Below, one piece after another: positions 43,210-52,158 of a stretch of DNA of 64,000 bases. The stretch is from CALMEC01 sp963777565 (GTDB lineage: Bacteria; Actinomycetota; Thermoleophilia; Miltoncostaeales; Miltoncostaeaceae). The DNA lies in NCBI GenBank assembly GCA_963777565.1, contig CAVZQZ010000008.1, positions 186,001-250,000 on the forward strand, read 5' to 3'. Under the pieces are notes generated by a model, which ran no database searches, was not told the origin of the DNA, and saw nothing but the letters and a program-made list of their open reading frames with translations. How positions within the stretch are numbered: position 1 is the first letter of the stretch; every line of letters begins with the position of its first letter. The position numbers and the translations under genes are program-made.

Positions 43210-44104
43210 TTACCCGGGTTGCGGTGATTCGCGCACCCGATGGACGAAGTCAGCCAGCTCGCGATCGAACCGGACGGGGTCCTCGAGGAACGGCATGTGG
43301 CCCGCGTCCTCGTACCAGGACGGCTCGGCTGCGGCGCACACGCCGAGCACGTGCTCGGCCATGGACGGCAGGATGATCGCGTCGCGTCGCCCATGCGAGA
43401 CCAGCACCGGCACGGCGAGGCCGGTCAGGACGTCGTCGGCGTCGATCGCCCGGGCGATCAGCGCCGCCCTGACCTCGGACGGCACGACCATGTTCCAGCA
43501 GAGCGCCGTGCTCCAGTCGTCGTGGCTGAGCGGATTGGCGGCGCAGGCCTCCAGGAACCGCCGGATGGCCGAGATGCACGCGCTCAGGTCGGGCCCGCAG
43601 GCGTCCGGCGCGTTCTCGAGGAATCCCGGACCGATGTGGTCGAACGTGGGAGGCGTCAACATCACCGCGCCCCCGACGAGGTTGATCCCCCCGATGTCCC
43701 GGTCGCCGTACGCGCGCGCGTAATCGGTCACGATGAACCCGCCGTAGGACCAGGCGACGAGCACCGGGCGGTCCAGACCCAGACCGTCGATGACCGCTGC
43801 GATGTCATCCGCCCAGTGCCGCGGGTCGAGGTAGTGCTCTGGCATCAGTGGGTTTCTCGGACATGCCGTGGCCGCGGTTGTCGAGCGTCACGACGCGGAA
43901 GTCCTCTGTGAGCCCGCCGGCGACTTGCCGGGACCAGCAGGCGTGACTCTGCGACCAGCCATGCACGAACAGGATTGGAGGCCCCGCTCGGTTTCCCCAC
44001 TCCCGCACGTGCAGCCGGAGCCCGCCGCCACCCTGAACCGTGTGGGTTGCGATCGGCGCCCCGACCTTCGCGTCTCCCCGGGTGAGGGTGCTTGCGCCGT
44101 CCAT
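43210..44104 (-). pseudogene. Alpha/beta hydrolase, one frameshift
   Basis: The N-terminal part (43805-44104 frame) has ILFVHGWSQSHACWSRQVAG, VTLDNRGHGMSEKP. The C-terminal part (43210-43845 frame) has LDPRHWADDIAAVIDGLGLD, the nucleophile elbow VLVAWSYGGF, Asp in VSHGRRDAI and His in DAGHMPFLEDP. One frame change near 43850 joins them into a normal 297-residue hydrolase. Serine is kept in A-W-S-Y-G-G. Substrate unknown. It is convergent to the methyltransferase. Confidence 0.8.
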
Positions 44105-44241
44105 TCGAATCCTCCTTCCGTCGCCGGGCGAATGCCCTGGCTCGGCACGACGCTATGAAGCGTCGACCCTGCCCGCATCGGTGCCATCACCCAGGCCGGA
44201 GGGGTGCAGCTGGCGGCATACACGCAGGAGCCACCCTGCGG

Positions 44242-45321
44242 CTACGGGCGTGGCGCGTGCACCCCGGAGTACCTCGCGGCGGCCGCGGCCCGTCCCGCCT
44301 TGCCGGAGACGCGCAGCTTCGCGTAGATGTTCGCGAGATGTCGCTCCACCGTGCGGACGCTGACGTGCAGCCGGTCGGCGATCGCCTCGTTGGTGAGCCC
44401 CGCGGCGACGCACTCGAGCACCTCGAGCTCACGCACGGTCAGGTCATCGATCCCCTGTTCGGCGGCGGCAGCTTCGCCGCCGCCGCCGAGGAAGGCGCGG
44501 ATCTCCGATACGAAGGTCGGCCATGCCGGTTCCTCCGAGAGCAGGATGTGGTTCGCCGAGTCGAGGAGCACCAACCGCGCACCGGGGATGAGGGCGGCGA
44601 GCCGCCGGCCCTCGTCCACCGGGACGACTTGATCGTCTCGAGCGTGCATGACCAGCGTGTCGGTGGTCACCCGCGGAGCCAACTCGGCCACGTCGATGTT
44701 CCCGCGCGCGTCGTACAGGCGTGCGGCGGTCGCGGCTGACGTCGAGCGGCGCTGAAGCTCGTCGTACCACGCCATCTGCTCGGCAGTGCCGTGCGGGAGG
44801 AACAGCATGCTGAACACGTGGCGAAACGCGGGGTTCGGCTCCCCCCACCCGGCGCGGATCGCCGAGATCAGCGCCTCGTGCAGCAGGCGCTCCTCGGGCC
44901 GGCGCAACCTGCGCCCGCGGACGAAGCCCCCGTAGAGGACCAGGTGGGTGAGCCGCTCGGGGTGACGGGCCGCGTACACGAGCGCGACGGCGGCGCCCTG
45001 CGAGATGCCAAGCAGCGAGAAGCGATCGAGTCCTGTCGCGTCGACCACGCTCTCCAGGTCGGCGACCCACGTGTCAATCGAGAGATCACCCACGTCACGG
45101 TCCGAGAGTCCGCAGCCTCGCTCGTCGTAGCGGACCAATGTGTGGCCGTCCCCGAGGGCCTGCAGCCAGTGCCGCCATACGGGGCTCTCCCAGTCGAAGT
45201 CGAGGTGCGTCAACCAGGTTGCCGTTCGTACGATCGGCGATCCGCTGCCATGCGATGCGTACGCCAGACGCACGCCATCACGAGCGGTGCAGAAGCGAAT
45301 CTGACGCTTCACATCCGACAC
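44242..45321 (-). CDS. Alpha/beta-hydrolase fused to a LuxR-type DNA-binding domain
   Basis: A 359-residue protein. Residues about 5-275 are an alpha/beta hydrolase (VRYDERGCGLSDRDVGDLSI, nucleophile FSLLGISQGAAVALVYAARH, Asp in HARDDQVVP, His in DSANHILLSEEP). Residues about 290-355 are a LuxR helix-turn-helix (LTVRELEVLECVAAGLTNEA followed by IADRLHVSVRTVERHLANIY). The hydrolase part may act as a ligand sensor or enzyme. Start ATG 45321. This fusion recurs in actinobacteria and proteobacteria. Confidence 0.88.
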   Translation of the reverse strand: MSDVKRQIRFCTARDGVRLAYASHGSGSPIVRTATWLTHLDFDWESPVWRHWLQALGDGHTLVRYDERGCGLSDRDVGDLSIDTWVADLESVVDATGLDRFSLLGISQGAAVALVYAARHPERLTHLVLYGGFVRGRRLRRPEERLLHEALISAIRAGWGEPNPAFRHVFSMLFLPHGTAEQMAWYDELQRRSTSAATAARLYDARGNIDVAELAPRVTTDTLVMHARDDQVVPVDEGRRLAALIPGARLVLLDSANHILLSEEPAWPTFVSEIRAFLGGGGEAAAAEQGIDDLTVRELEVLECVAAGLTNEAIADRLHVSVRTVERHLANIYAKLRVSGKAGRAAAAARYSGVHAPRP

Positions 45322-45393
45322 CCTACGTTGTGCGGGTCATGGGCGGCTCTTCGCGACCGGAACGGTTGGGCATTTGCGGTTGGCCAGGTCGAA

Positions 45394-45774
45394 TCAATCT
45401 CCGGCCTGGACGTGGACGCTCCTGTAGACCCCACGTCCAGGACGGACCAGCCGTCCGGCTCGTACCAGGCGACTCAAGGTCGCCGCGACGGCCTTTTGGT
45501 CACGGTCACCGATTCCGCGTTCCGACAGGGCCTTCGTGATCTCGGAGATCGACCAGTCCCGCGCCGCATCCTCATTGACAATCTCCACGATGGCGTTGTC
45601 GAGCCGGGGGACCAGAGCTGCTCTCGCACGATGAGCCTCGCCCCGGGGCGCGGCTGGCGGCGTGAGCGCGAGCACGTGCTCCAAGGTCGCCAATCGGGAT
45701 CTGAGCCGCGCGATCTCAGCCTCGATCTCTGCACGGGGCATCTGGGCGATCCACCTGTCGATGTTCGTGTTCAA
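45394..45774 (-). CDS. Winged-helix DNA-binding protein under an SOS-type operator
   Basis: A 126-residue protein with an N-terminal coiled coil (MPRAEIEAEIARLRSRLATL) and a C-terminal winged helix (RDWSISEITKALSERGIGDR, then DQKAVAATLSRLVRAGRLVR). It begins with TTG 45774 or a nearby ATG (MPRAEI). No family name can be given. A LexA-type palindrome lies 21 bases before the start, and a good -35/-10 pair lies before that, so expression is probably DNA-damage controlled. Confidence 0.7.
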   Translation of the reverse strand: MNTNIDRWIAQMPRAEIEAEIARLRSRLATLEHVLALTPPAAPRGEAHRARAALVPRLDNAIVEIVNEDAARDWSISEITKALSERGIGDRDQKAVAATLSRLVRAGRLVRPGRGVYRSVHVQAGD

Positions 45775-45794
45775 TCGGCGGCACCCACCTGGCG

Positions 45795-45810
45795 TCGAAC
45801 GATCGTTCGA
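45795..45810 (-). promoter_or_regulatory. LexA/SOS box
   Basis: A perfect 16-base palindrome, TCGAACGATCGTTCGA, matching the actinobacterial LexA consensus (TCGAAC-N4-GTTCGA). It sits between the -10 element and the start of the winged-helix gene, where a bound repressor would block transcription. Confidence 0.8.
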
Positions 45811-45819
45811 GCCTGATGG

Positions 45820-45848
45820 ACGGTAGACCTGGATACACGGGCCGTCAA
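45820..45848 (-). promoter_or_regulatory. Promoter of winged-helix gene
   Basis: -35 TTGACG (45848-45843) and -10 TACCGT (45825-45820) with a 17-base spacer on the minus strand. The SOS box begins ten bases downstream of the -10. Confidence 0.65.
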
Positions 45849-45851
45849 GAA

Positions 45852-45871
45852 ATGCGTGTATCGAATACAAC
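45852..45871 (-). promoter_or_regulatory. Operator-like motif, copy 1
   Basis: On the minus strand, GTTGTATTCGATACACGCAT, with inverted arms TGTAT and ATACA around three bases, just upstream of the -35 element. An 18 of 20 identical copy occurs at 55312. This is the pattern of a dimeric-repressor operator (GntR-like), but the regulator is not known. Confidence 0.5.
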
Positions 45872-45952
45872 CGGCGACGTCTGGCGATCTCCCCGGCATG
45901 CACGTGCGCCCGCTGATGGCAGCCCGTGGGGTCGCCCGCGCGCCTGCGACGC

Positions 45953-46198
45953 TCATCGCAGCGCGGCGGCGACGTACGCGACAGCGTCGTCGAGCGTCGC
46001 CACACGGCGGTAGTCGCGTTCGGGGATGTCGACGCCGGTGCGCTCGTGAATTGCGATCACCCAGTTGAGAAAGTCCATGGAGTCGATCTCGAGCTGATCC
46101 TGGATCGGCTCGTCGCCCCGCAGCGTGGCGGGATCGACCTCGGGCGCGACGGAGCGCAACGCGGTGACGAGTGCCTCGCGGATCGCGTCCTCGTTCAC
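45953..46198 (-). CDS. Acyl carrier protein
   Basis: An 81-residue acidic four-helix protein with the phosphopantetheine serine at S40 in LEIDSMDFLNWVIAIHE. It is the last gene of the operon running from 51128, after the E2 gene (4-base GTGA overlap). A free-standing ACP beside a 2-oxoacid dehydrogenase suggests that acyl groups made there are passed to a carrier. No ketosynthase is nearby. Confidence 0.92.
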   Translation of the reverse strand: MNEDAIREALVTALRSVAPEVDPATLRGDEPIQDQLEIDSMDFLNWVIAIHERTGVDIPERDYRRVATLDDAVAYVAAALR

Positions 46199-47361
46199 AG
46201 GGATTCCGGTGCGGTGAGGACCCGTTCGACCGCGGCGAGGAACCGCGAGCCGGTCTGGCCGTCGCTCACGCGATGGTCGGCGGCGAGCGTCGCCTGAAGC
46301 AGCGGCCGCGGAACGACCGCTCCGTCGACGACCCAGGGGCGCTCGACGATCGCCCCGAACCCGGCGAGGGCCACCTGCGGCGGGTAGATGACGGCGAAGA
46401 CGCTTTCGACGCCCTGCTCGCCGAGGTTGCTGACGGTGATGGTCGGGTCGGACATCTCCGACGCGCGCAGCCGCCCGCCGCGGGCCCGGCCAACGAGGTC
46501 GCGCAGCGCGCCCATCAGCTCACCCAGCGACATGGCGTCGGCATCGTGGATTGCCGGGGCGATCAGGCCGCCCCCCCGCAGCGCGATCGCGACGCCGGCG
46601 TGCACGCGTTCACTCGGCGCGAAGGCGCCGTCCTGGAAGAACCCGTTCAGTTCGGGCACCTCCCGGACCGCCAGGGCCACGGCCTTCACCAGCGCCGCCG
46701 CGGGGAGGATCCGCTCGGAAACGGATCGACGCGCGTTCTCGCGTTCGAGCCACCCGAGCAGCCGGCTCGCGTCGATCGTGGTCGCCAGGTAGTAGTGCGG
46801 GATCTCGCGCTTCGAGCGGGCCATCAGCTCTCCGATGGCCCGGCGCATCGCGGCCTGCCGGGCTACGGGCCTCGCCGCGGTGGGCCCGGCGGCACGCTCG
46901 ACGTCGTCGGCGGTAACGGCGCCGCCCGGCCCGGTTCCCGTCACGCTCGCAAGGTCGACGCCCAGCTCGGCGGCGCGGCGACGCGCGAGCGGCGACGCCC
47001 GTCCGGCACTCCGAGCGGACGGCGCCCGGGGAGGGGGCGGCAAAGGCGCTGCTGCCGGGGGACCCCCCGCGGTCCCCGGCGGCGGCGTGGGCGAAGCGAC
47101 CGGAACCTCCGCCTCCGCCTCCGCGCCCGCGGTCCGAATGCGCGCGAGCGGGGTTCCCACCTCAACCTTGACGCCGACCGGAACGAGGATCTCCTCGATC
47201 GTGGCGTCCTCGTAGATCTCGACCTCGATCTCCGCCTTGTCCGTCTCCACCAGTGCGACGATGTCCCCGCGACGGACTTCGTCGCCCGGGGAGACGCGCC
47301 ACTCCACGATCGTCCCGGCGTCCATGTCGGCCCCGAGGGACGGCATGAGGAAGTCACCCAC
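46195..47361 (-). CDS. 2-oxoacid dehydrogenase E2 (dihydrolipoyl acyltransferase)
   Basis: A 388-residue E2. The lipoyl domain has the lipoylation site K42 in LVETDKAEIEVE. A Pro/Ala-rich linker follows, then the E1/E3-binding domain (ASPLARRRAAELGVDLASVT, GTGPGGAVTADDV), and the catalytic core ends with ATLAADHRVSDGQTG (HxxxDG). It transfers the acyl group from lipoate to CoA. GTG 47361 overlaps the E1beta gene by 8 bases. No E3 gene is in the operon, so a shared dihydrolipoyl dehydrogenase must be used. Confidence 0.92.
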   Translation of the reverse strand: MGDFLMPSLGADMDAGTIVEWRVSPGDEVRRGDIVALVETDKAEIEVEIYEDATIEEILVPVGVKVEVGTPLARIRTAGAEAEAEVPVASPTPPPGTAGGPPAAAPLPPPPRAPSARSAGRASPLARRRAAELGVDLASVTGTGPGGAVTADDVERAAGPTAARPVARQAAMRRAIGELMARSKREIPHYYLATTIDASRLLGWLERENARRSVSERILPAAALVKAVALAVREVPELNGFFQDGAFAPSERVHAGVAIALRGGGLIAPAIHDADAMSLGELMGALRDLVGRARGGRLRASEMSDPTITVSNLGEQGVESVFAVIYPPQVALAGFGAIVERPWVVDGAVVPRPLLQATLAADHRVSDGQTGSRFLAAVERVLTAPESL

Positions 47362-48328
47362 CGATCGCCTCCCGGGCGGCGGCGACGATGTCCTGCGCAT
47401 GAGGCAGCGCCGCATCCTCCATGTGCTTCGCGTAGGGGATCGGGACCTCGGCCGTGCAGACACGCGCGACGGGAGCGTCCAGCTCGTAGAAGCATCCCTC
47501 CATGATCCGGGCGCTGACCTCGGCCGCGAGGCCGACGCTGCGCCACCCCTCGTCGACGATCACCGCGCGGTGGGTCCTCCCGACCGACTCGAGGATGGTG
47601 TCGGTGTCGAGCGGACGGAGCGTCCGCAGGTCGATCACCTCCGGTGCGATCCCCTCCTCGGCGAGCGCTTCGGCGGCCGCGAGCGCCTTCGCGACGGTGC
47701 CGCCGTTCGCGACGAGTGTGATGTCGGTGCCGCTGCGGCGCACCGCCGCCCGGTCGAGGTCGACGGGGCCCGCGTCGTCGGGAAGCTCGCCTTCCATGTT
47801 GTAGAGCGTCGCGTGCTCGAAGATGACCACCGGGTCAGGATCTTCCAGGGCCGTCGGGATCATCCCCCTCGCGTCCTCGAGCGTCGCGGGCGCGACGACT
47901 CGCAGGCCGGGGACGTGCGCGTACCATCCCTCGAAGCTATGGGAGTGCTGCGCCGCGACCTGTCTCCCCGCGCCTGTTGCCATGCGGATGACGACCGGGA
48001 CGTTGAGGATCCCCCCGGACATGTGCAGCAGCGTCGCCGCGTTGTTGACGATCTGGTCGAGTGCCAGCAGGCTGAAGTTGACGGTCATCACTTCGACGAT
48101 CGGACGGGCGCCTCCCATCGCGGCTCCGATCGCCGCCCCGACGAACGCCGACTCGGACAGGGGTGTGTCGCGGATCCGGTCGGGCCCGAACTCGTCGAGC
48201 ATCCCACGCGTCACGGCATAGCTCCCTCCATACCGCCCGACGTCCTCGCCGAGTACGAACACGCGCTCGTCTGCGAGGAGCGCCTCGCGGATCGCCTCGC
48301 GGAGGCATTCGCGGTACGTGGACCTCAT
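47354..48328 (-). CDS. 2-oxoacid dehydrogenase E1 beta subunit
   Basis: A 324-residue transketolase-like beta subunit: REAIREALLADERVFVLGED, VGRYGGSYAVTRGMLDEFGP, DTPLSESAFVGAAIGAAMGG, QIVNNAATLLHMSGG, and a C-terminal VIVDEGWRSVGLAAEV. With E1alpha it forms the heterotetramer that decarboxylates a 2-oxoacid. It resembles pyruvate/acetoin types more than branched-chain types, but substrate choice is inference. ATG 48328 overlaps the E1alpha stop (ATGA). Confidence 0.93.
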   Translation of the reverse strand: MRSTYRECLREAIREALLADERVFVLGEDVGRYGGSYAVTRGMLDEFGPDRIRDTPLSESAFVGAAIGAAMGGARPIVEVMTVNFSLLALDQIVNNAATLLHMSGGILNVPVVIRMATGAGRQVAAQHSHSFEGWYAHVPGLRVVAPATLEDARGMIPTALEDPDPVVIFEHATLYNMEGELPDDAGPVDLDRAAVRRSGTDITLVANGGTVAKALAAAEALAEEGIAPEVIDLRTLRPLDTDTILESVGRTHRAVIVDEGWRSVGLAAEVSARIMEGCFYELDAPVARVCTAEVPIPYAKHMEDAALPHAQDIVAAAREAIGG

Positions 48329-49326
48329 GCCGCGCCCCGCTCCGAGGTGACGAAGCGCTCGAGCTCCTCGACCGGCTCCCACGTGCCGGCCTCGGCGAAC
48401 GCGACGGCGGCGGCGACCTCGGCGGCGACGTCCGCCTCGATCGCCGCCAGCGCTCCGTCGCCGATGAACCCGACCGTCTCGAGTCGTGCGATGAACGTGG
48501 GGATCGGGTCCCGCTGGCGCCATCGCTCGATCTCGGCCTTGTCTCGGTAGAGGTCGGGGTCGTACATGGAGTGCGCCCGGAACCGGTACGTCTGGATCTC
48601 AACGAAGCAGGGACCTCCGCCGGCACGGACCTGGTCGGCCGCATCGCGCACGGCGGCCTCGACCGCGACGACATTCATCCCGTCGGCCGTGCTCGAGGTG
48701 ATGCGGTAGCTGCGCGCCTTCGCCGCGATGTCCGTCTCCGACTGGTGTCGCTCGAGCGCCGTGCCCATCGCGTAGTAGTTGTTCTCGCACAGGAACAGCA
48801 CCGGCAGCCGCCAGAGGGCCGCGAGGTTGAGCGACTCGTGGAACTCGCCCTCGGCGACCGCTCCGTCGCCGAAGAAACAGGCGGTCACCCGCCCCGGCCG
48901 ACCGAGCTGGACGTCGGCGAGGGCGAGGCCCACCGCGATCGGCAGGCCCCCGCCGACGATCGCGTTCCCACCGTAGAAGCGCGTCGCCGCGTCGAAGAGG
49001 TGCATCGACCCGCCGCGCCCGCGGCAGCACCCCTCGAGCTTCCCGTACATCTCGGCCATCACCCGTCCGGCGGGGATCCCCCGCACGAGGGCGTGACCAT
49101 GCTCCCGGTAGGTGGCGACGACCGCGTCGTCGGGACCGAGCGACTGGAGCGCGCCCACGGCGACCGCCTCCTCGCCGATGGAGACGTGGAGAAACCCGCG
49201 GATCTTCGCCGCCGCGTAGAGCTCGAGGCACTTCTCTTCGAAGCGTCGGATCCGCAGCATCTCCCGCAGCAGGTGCCGCGCATGTTCGCGGGACGGCAGG
49301 GGCGCCGCGGCGGACTCCGGGGTCAC
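48325..49326 (-). CDS. 2-oxoacid dehydrogenase E1 alpha subunit
   Basis: A 333-residue thiamine-diphosphate subunit. Conserved are RGFLHVSIGEEAVAVGALQS, YREHGHALVRGIPAGRVMAE, GGSMHLFD and the TPP-Mg motif GDGAVAEGEFHESLNLAALW ending in CENN. It catalyses the decarboxylation step on TPP. GTG 49326 overlaps the stop of the acyl-CoA synthetase by 4 bases. Gene order synthetase, E1alpha, E1beta, E2, ACP is continuous. Confidence 0.94.
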   Translation of the reverse strand: MTPESAAAPLPSREHARHLLREMLRIRRFEEKCLELYAAAKIRGFLHVSIGEEAVAVGALQSLGPDDAVVATYREHGHALVRGIPAGRVMAEMYGKLEGCCRGRGGSMHLFDAATRFYGGNAIVGGGLPIAVGLALADVQLGRPGRVTACFFGDGAVAEGEFHESLNLAALWRLPVLFLCENNYYAMGTALERHQSETDIAAKARSYRITSSTADGMNVVAVEAAVRDAADQVRAGGGPCFVEIQTYRFRAHSMYDPDLYRDKAEIERWRQRDPIPTFIARLETVGFIGDGALAAIEADVAAEVAAAVAFAEAGTWEPVEELERFVTSERGAA

Positions 49327-51128
49327 GACAGCCCCTCGAGGGTGGAGAGGTCTCCCTCGGGCAGGCCGAGTTCCCGCGCGCGCAGGAGTCGTCGCATGAT
49401 CTTCCCGCTCCGCGTGCGCGGCAGGGATGAGCGGAAGTCGATGGACTTCGGCGCGATCGCCGGCCCCAACCGGATCCTCGCGTGTGCGAGCAGGGCGAGC
49501 CGCAGGTCTTCGCTGGCGGTGAATCCGGGTTTGAGCGCGACGTACGCCTTCACGACCTCCCCAACGACCGGATCCGGCAGGCCGATCACCGCGGCCTCCG
49601 CAACGGCCGGGTGCTCGAGTAGGGCGCTCTCGACCTCGAACGGCCCGATGAGGTGCCCGGCGGACTTGATGACGTCGTCGGCGCGCCCGACGAACCAGAA
49701 GTAGCCGTCGGTGTCGACGGTCGCGAGATCCCCCGTCAGGTACCAGCCGCCGGCGAACGAGCGCCGGTAGCGCTCCTCCTCCTCGAGGTAGCCACGGAAC
49801 ATCGAGGGCCACCCGGGACGCAGCGCGAGTTCGCCGACGACCCCGGCCTCCTCGACCACCGCCGCGCCGTCCGCGTCGAGCGCGACGCGCGTCGCGTCGG
49901 AGCGGCGGAGCACCGCGGCGTCGACCCCCGGCAGGGGGCGTCCCATCGAGCCGGGGCGGATGTCCATCGCGGGGTAGTTCGCGATCATGATCCCGCCGGT
50001 CTCTGTCTGCCACCAGTTGTCGTGGACCGGCCGGCCGAGGGCGTCCTGCCCCCAGACGACCCCTTCGGGGTTGAGCGGCTCGCCGACGCTCGCGACGAAC
50101 CGAAGCGACGACAGGTCGAACTCGCGGGCGAGGTCGGCGCCGGCCCTCATCAGCATCCGCACCGCCGTGGGAGCGGTGTACCAGACGCTCACCCGGTGGT
50201 CCTGCAGCGTCCGGTACCAGCTCTCCGCGTCGAACTCGGCCTCGTCCACGATGCTCGTGACGCCGTGCGAGAGCGGCGCGACAATGCCGTACGAGGTCCC
50301 GGTGACCCACCCCGGGTCGGCGGTGCACCAGAAGATGTCGTCGTCGTGGAGGTCGAGGGCGAAGCGCCCGGTGGCGTGGTGGGCGACGACCGCCTCGTGG
50401 ACGTGGATGGCGCCCTTGGGGGTGCCGGTCGTCCCGCTGGTGAAGTGCAGCAAGGCCATGTCCTGCGGATCGGTTGGACCGATCCGGAAACGCTCGGGCA
50501 CGGCGGCCATGAGCTCGCCCAGGTCGAGCGTGCCGTCCGGCGCGTCGCCGCCGGCGACGAGCACGTGCCGCAGCTCCGGGAGCGCCTCGCGAATCCCGGC
50601 GACCTTCCTGGCGTAGAGCGCGCCGGTGGTGACGAGGACGCTCCCGGCTCCGAGTGCGAGGCGCTGCCGAATCGGTTCGGGGCCGAACGCGGAGAACAGC
50701 GGCGAGAAGACGCAGCCCGCCTTGAGCGTGCCGAGTGCGGCCACGTACAGCTCGGGGATCCTCCCCGCGAGCGCGAACACCCTCTGCCCCGGCGCCACCC
50801 CGAGCTCGCGCAGGACATTCGCGAACCTGTTCGTGAGCGTCGCCAACTCTACGAAGGTGATGTCTTCGGTGCCGCCCTGGCGGCGAAGGAAACGGAGCGC
50901 GACACGCGCGCCCCGCGGCCCGTCGGCGTGGCGATCGACGGCCTCGTGGGCGATGTTCAGCCCCCAGCCGCCGGGCAGCCCGTCCATCGCGGCCCGCGCC
51001 GCCTCCCACGTGAATGCTGTACGGGTCGCCTCGTAGTCGAGCAGGTTCGGGAGCACCGCGAAGTCGGCGGGCCCTTTCCTGATCACGGAGACCGCTGCGG
51101 CACCCCCTGCCTTCGCTCCGGTGCTCAC
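49323..51128 (-). CDS. acsA: AMP-forming acetyl/acyl-CoA synthetase (AcsA-like)
   Basis: A 601-residue ANL enzyme. The P-loop is LLHFTSGTTGTPKGAIHVHE; other motifs are WWQTETGGIMIANYP, GWYLTGDLATVDTDGYFWFV and GRADDVIKSAG. The C-terminal LPRTRSGKIMRR holds the catalytic Lys (K576) that is the usual site of regulatory acetylation. It activates acetate or another short acid. GTG 51128 overlaps the upstream hypothetical gene by 4 bases. A GNAT-CoA-ligase acetyltransferase gene lies 1.3 kb away on the other strand. Confidence 0.92.
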   Translation of the reverse strand: MSTGAKAGGAAAVSVIRKGPADFAVLPNLLDYEATRTAFTWEAARAAMDGLPGGWGLNIAHEAVDRHADGPRGARVALRFLRRQGGTEDITFVELATLTNRFANVLRELGVAPGQRVFALAGRIPELYVAALGTLKAGCVFSPLFSAFGPEPIRQRLALGAGSVLVTTGALYARKVAGIREALPELRHVLVAGGDAPDGTLDLGELMAAVPERFRIGPTDPQDMALLHFTSGTTGTPKGAIHVHEAVVAHHATGRFALDLHDDDIFWCTADPGWVTGTSYGIVAPLSHGVTSIVDEAEFDAESWYRTLQDHRVSVWYTAPTAVRMLMRAGADLAREFDLSSLRFVASVGEPLNPEGVVWGQDALGRPVHDNWWQTETGGIMIANYPAMDIRPGSMGRPLPGVDAAVLRRSDATRVALDADGAAVVEEAGVVGELALRPGWPSMFRGYLEEEERYRRSFAGGWYLTGDLATVDTDGYFWFVGRADDVIKSAGHLIGPFEVESALLEHPAVAEAAVIGLPDPVVGEVVKAYVALKPGFTASEDLRLALLAHARIRLGPAIAPKSIDFRSSLPRTRSGKIMRRLLRARELGLPEGDLSTLEGLS

Positions 51129-51556
51129 GCGCCAAGCACACCGGACGTCGCGGACGGATCCATCGGGGCCGCCACGGCCGCGCGCTTCGGCATGTCCGCA
51201 CCTGCCGACGTCCCGCCGTGGCGGGACGTCCCCGACGCCGAACGAGCGCTCACGGTCGACACCGGGCTGAGATCGGGGATCCGGGCGCCGTGCCGCTCCA
51301 GTTCTGCGAGCGCTCGGGCAGCGTCGCCGGACGTCACGTCGACGGTGCACACGGTGGTGTCGACCGCGGCCGCGACGCCCTCGCCGCCTAGCGGACCGTT
51401 CTGTGCGCTCAAGGCACTGCGCGCCGCGGGCATCTGTGGGACGCTGACCCTGCGAACACCCTGAGTCAGGTCCGCCGTGACACCCACCGGTGACACCACG
51501 CAGGTCGCACCCTCGACCCGCGGCGGGGATTCGACACTAGCCACGGCGCAGCCCAA
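51125..51556 (-). CDS. Hypothetical protein upstream of the synthetase operon
   Basis: A 143-residue frame whose stop overlaps the acsA start (GTGA). The middle part (TVCTVDVTSGDAARALAELE) looks like a real strand-helix unit, perhaps an ACT-like regulatory fold, but both ends are low-complexity (Ser/Ala/Pro) and may be out of frame. The start is uncertain. No function is assigned. Confidence 0.4.
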   Translation of the reverse strand: MGCAVASVESPPRVEGATCVVSPVGVTADLTQGVRRVSVPQMPAARSALSAQNGPLGGEGVAAAVDTTVCTVDVTSGDAARALAELERHGARIPDLSPVSTVSARSASGTSRHGGTSAGADMPKRAAVAAPMDPSATSGVLGA

Positions 51557-51647
51557 GCAATAAAGTCAATGGGCTCGACCGCTCAGGACGACCCGCGCAA
51601 CCCGGCAGGAGTGGGCTCCGGTACCCTGACGACCAGGAGGCGAGACG

Positions 51648-51998
51648 ATGACGACAGCCGGTCGCAGCCCCGAAGAGGTGTTCGCGCACCACGGCCAGTC
51701 CCTCGGCGCCGAGGACCTCGAGGAGATCATCTCCGACTACAGTGACGACGCGATTCTGATCGTGCAGGGCAAGGTCTACCGAGGCCGCGACGGCGCCCGG
51801 CAGGTCTTCACCCAGTTGCTGTCCGAGGTGCCGCAGGCCCAATGGGAACTGAGCACGACGTTTGCCGACGACGTCCTCTATCTGGAGTGGAAGGCCAAGG
51901 CGAAAGGTGGACACGTCGACGACGGCGTCGACACGTTCGTCTTCAGCGCTGGCCAAATCCGGGTGCAGACCGTCAGCTACACAGTGCAGCCGGGCTGA
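51648..51998 (+). CDS. NTF2-like (SnoaL-type) small protein
   Basis: A 116-residue NTF2-like protein (HHGQSLGAEDLEEIISDYSD, DDAILIVQGKVYRGRDGARQ, VFTQLLSEVPQ) with a strong GGAGG ribosome site before ATG 51648. Similar small proteins occur in stress and polyketide-like settings; ligand unknown. It is transcribed away from the acsA operon across about 90 bases. Confidence 0.82.
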   Translation: MTTAGRSPEEVFAHHGQSLGAEDLEEIISDYSDDAILIVQGKVYRGRDGARQVFTQLLSEVPQAQWELSTTFADDVLYLEWKAKAKGGHVDDGVDTFVFSAGQIRVQTVSYTVQPG

Positions 51999-52158
51999 CC
52001 CTGCCCCGGCGCCGGTAAGCCTGTCCGTCCGACGCCTGTGTCGGATGGGCGAGCCTCGCACCGGTTCCCACCTCCCTTGGAGGTGCGCGATGAGTGCGGT
52101 CCGGCCACACAGGAATGCGGGCTGGCCGTCCCCGCGGGCGTGTGCTAGGAAGATCGAG

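Noticed and set aside
45953..51128. Calling the operon an acetoin dehydrogenase system
   Set aside because: E1/E2 resemble that type, but no acetoin reductase, AcoR or E3 is present and the ACP is unexplained; the substrate is left open.
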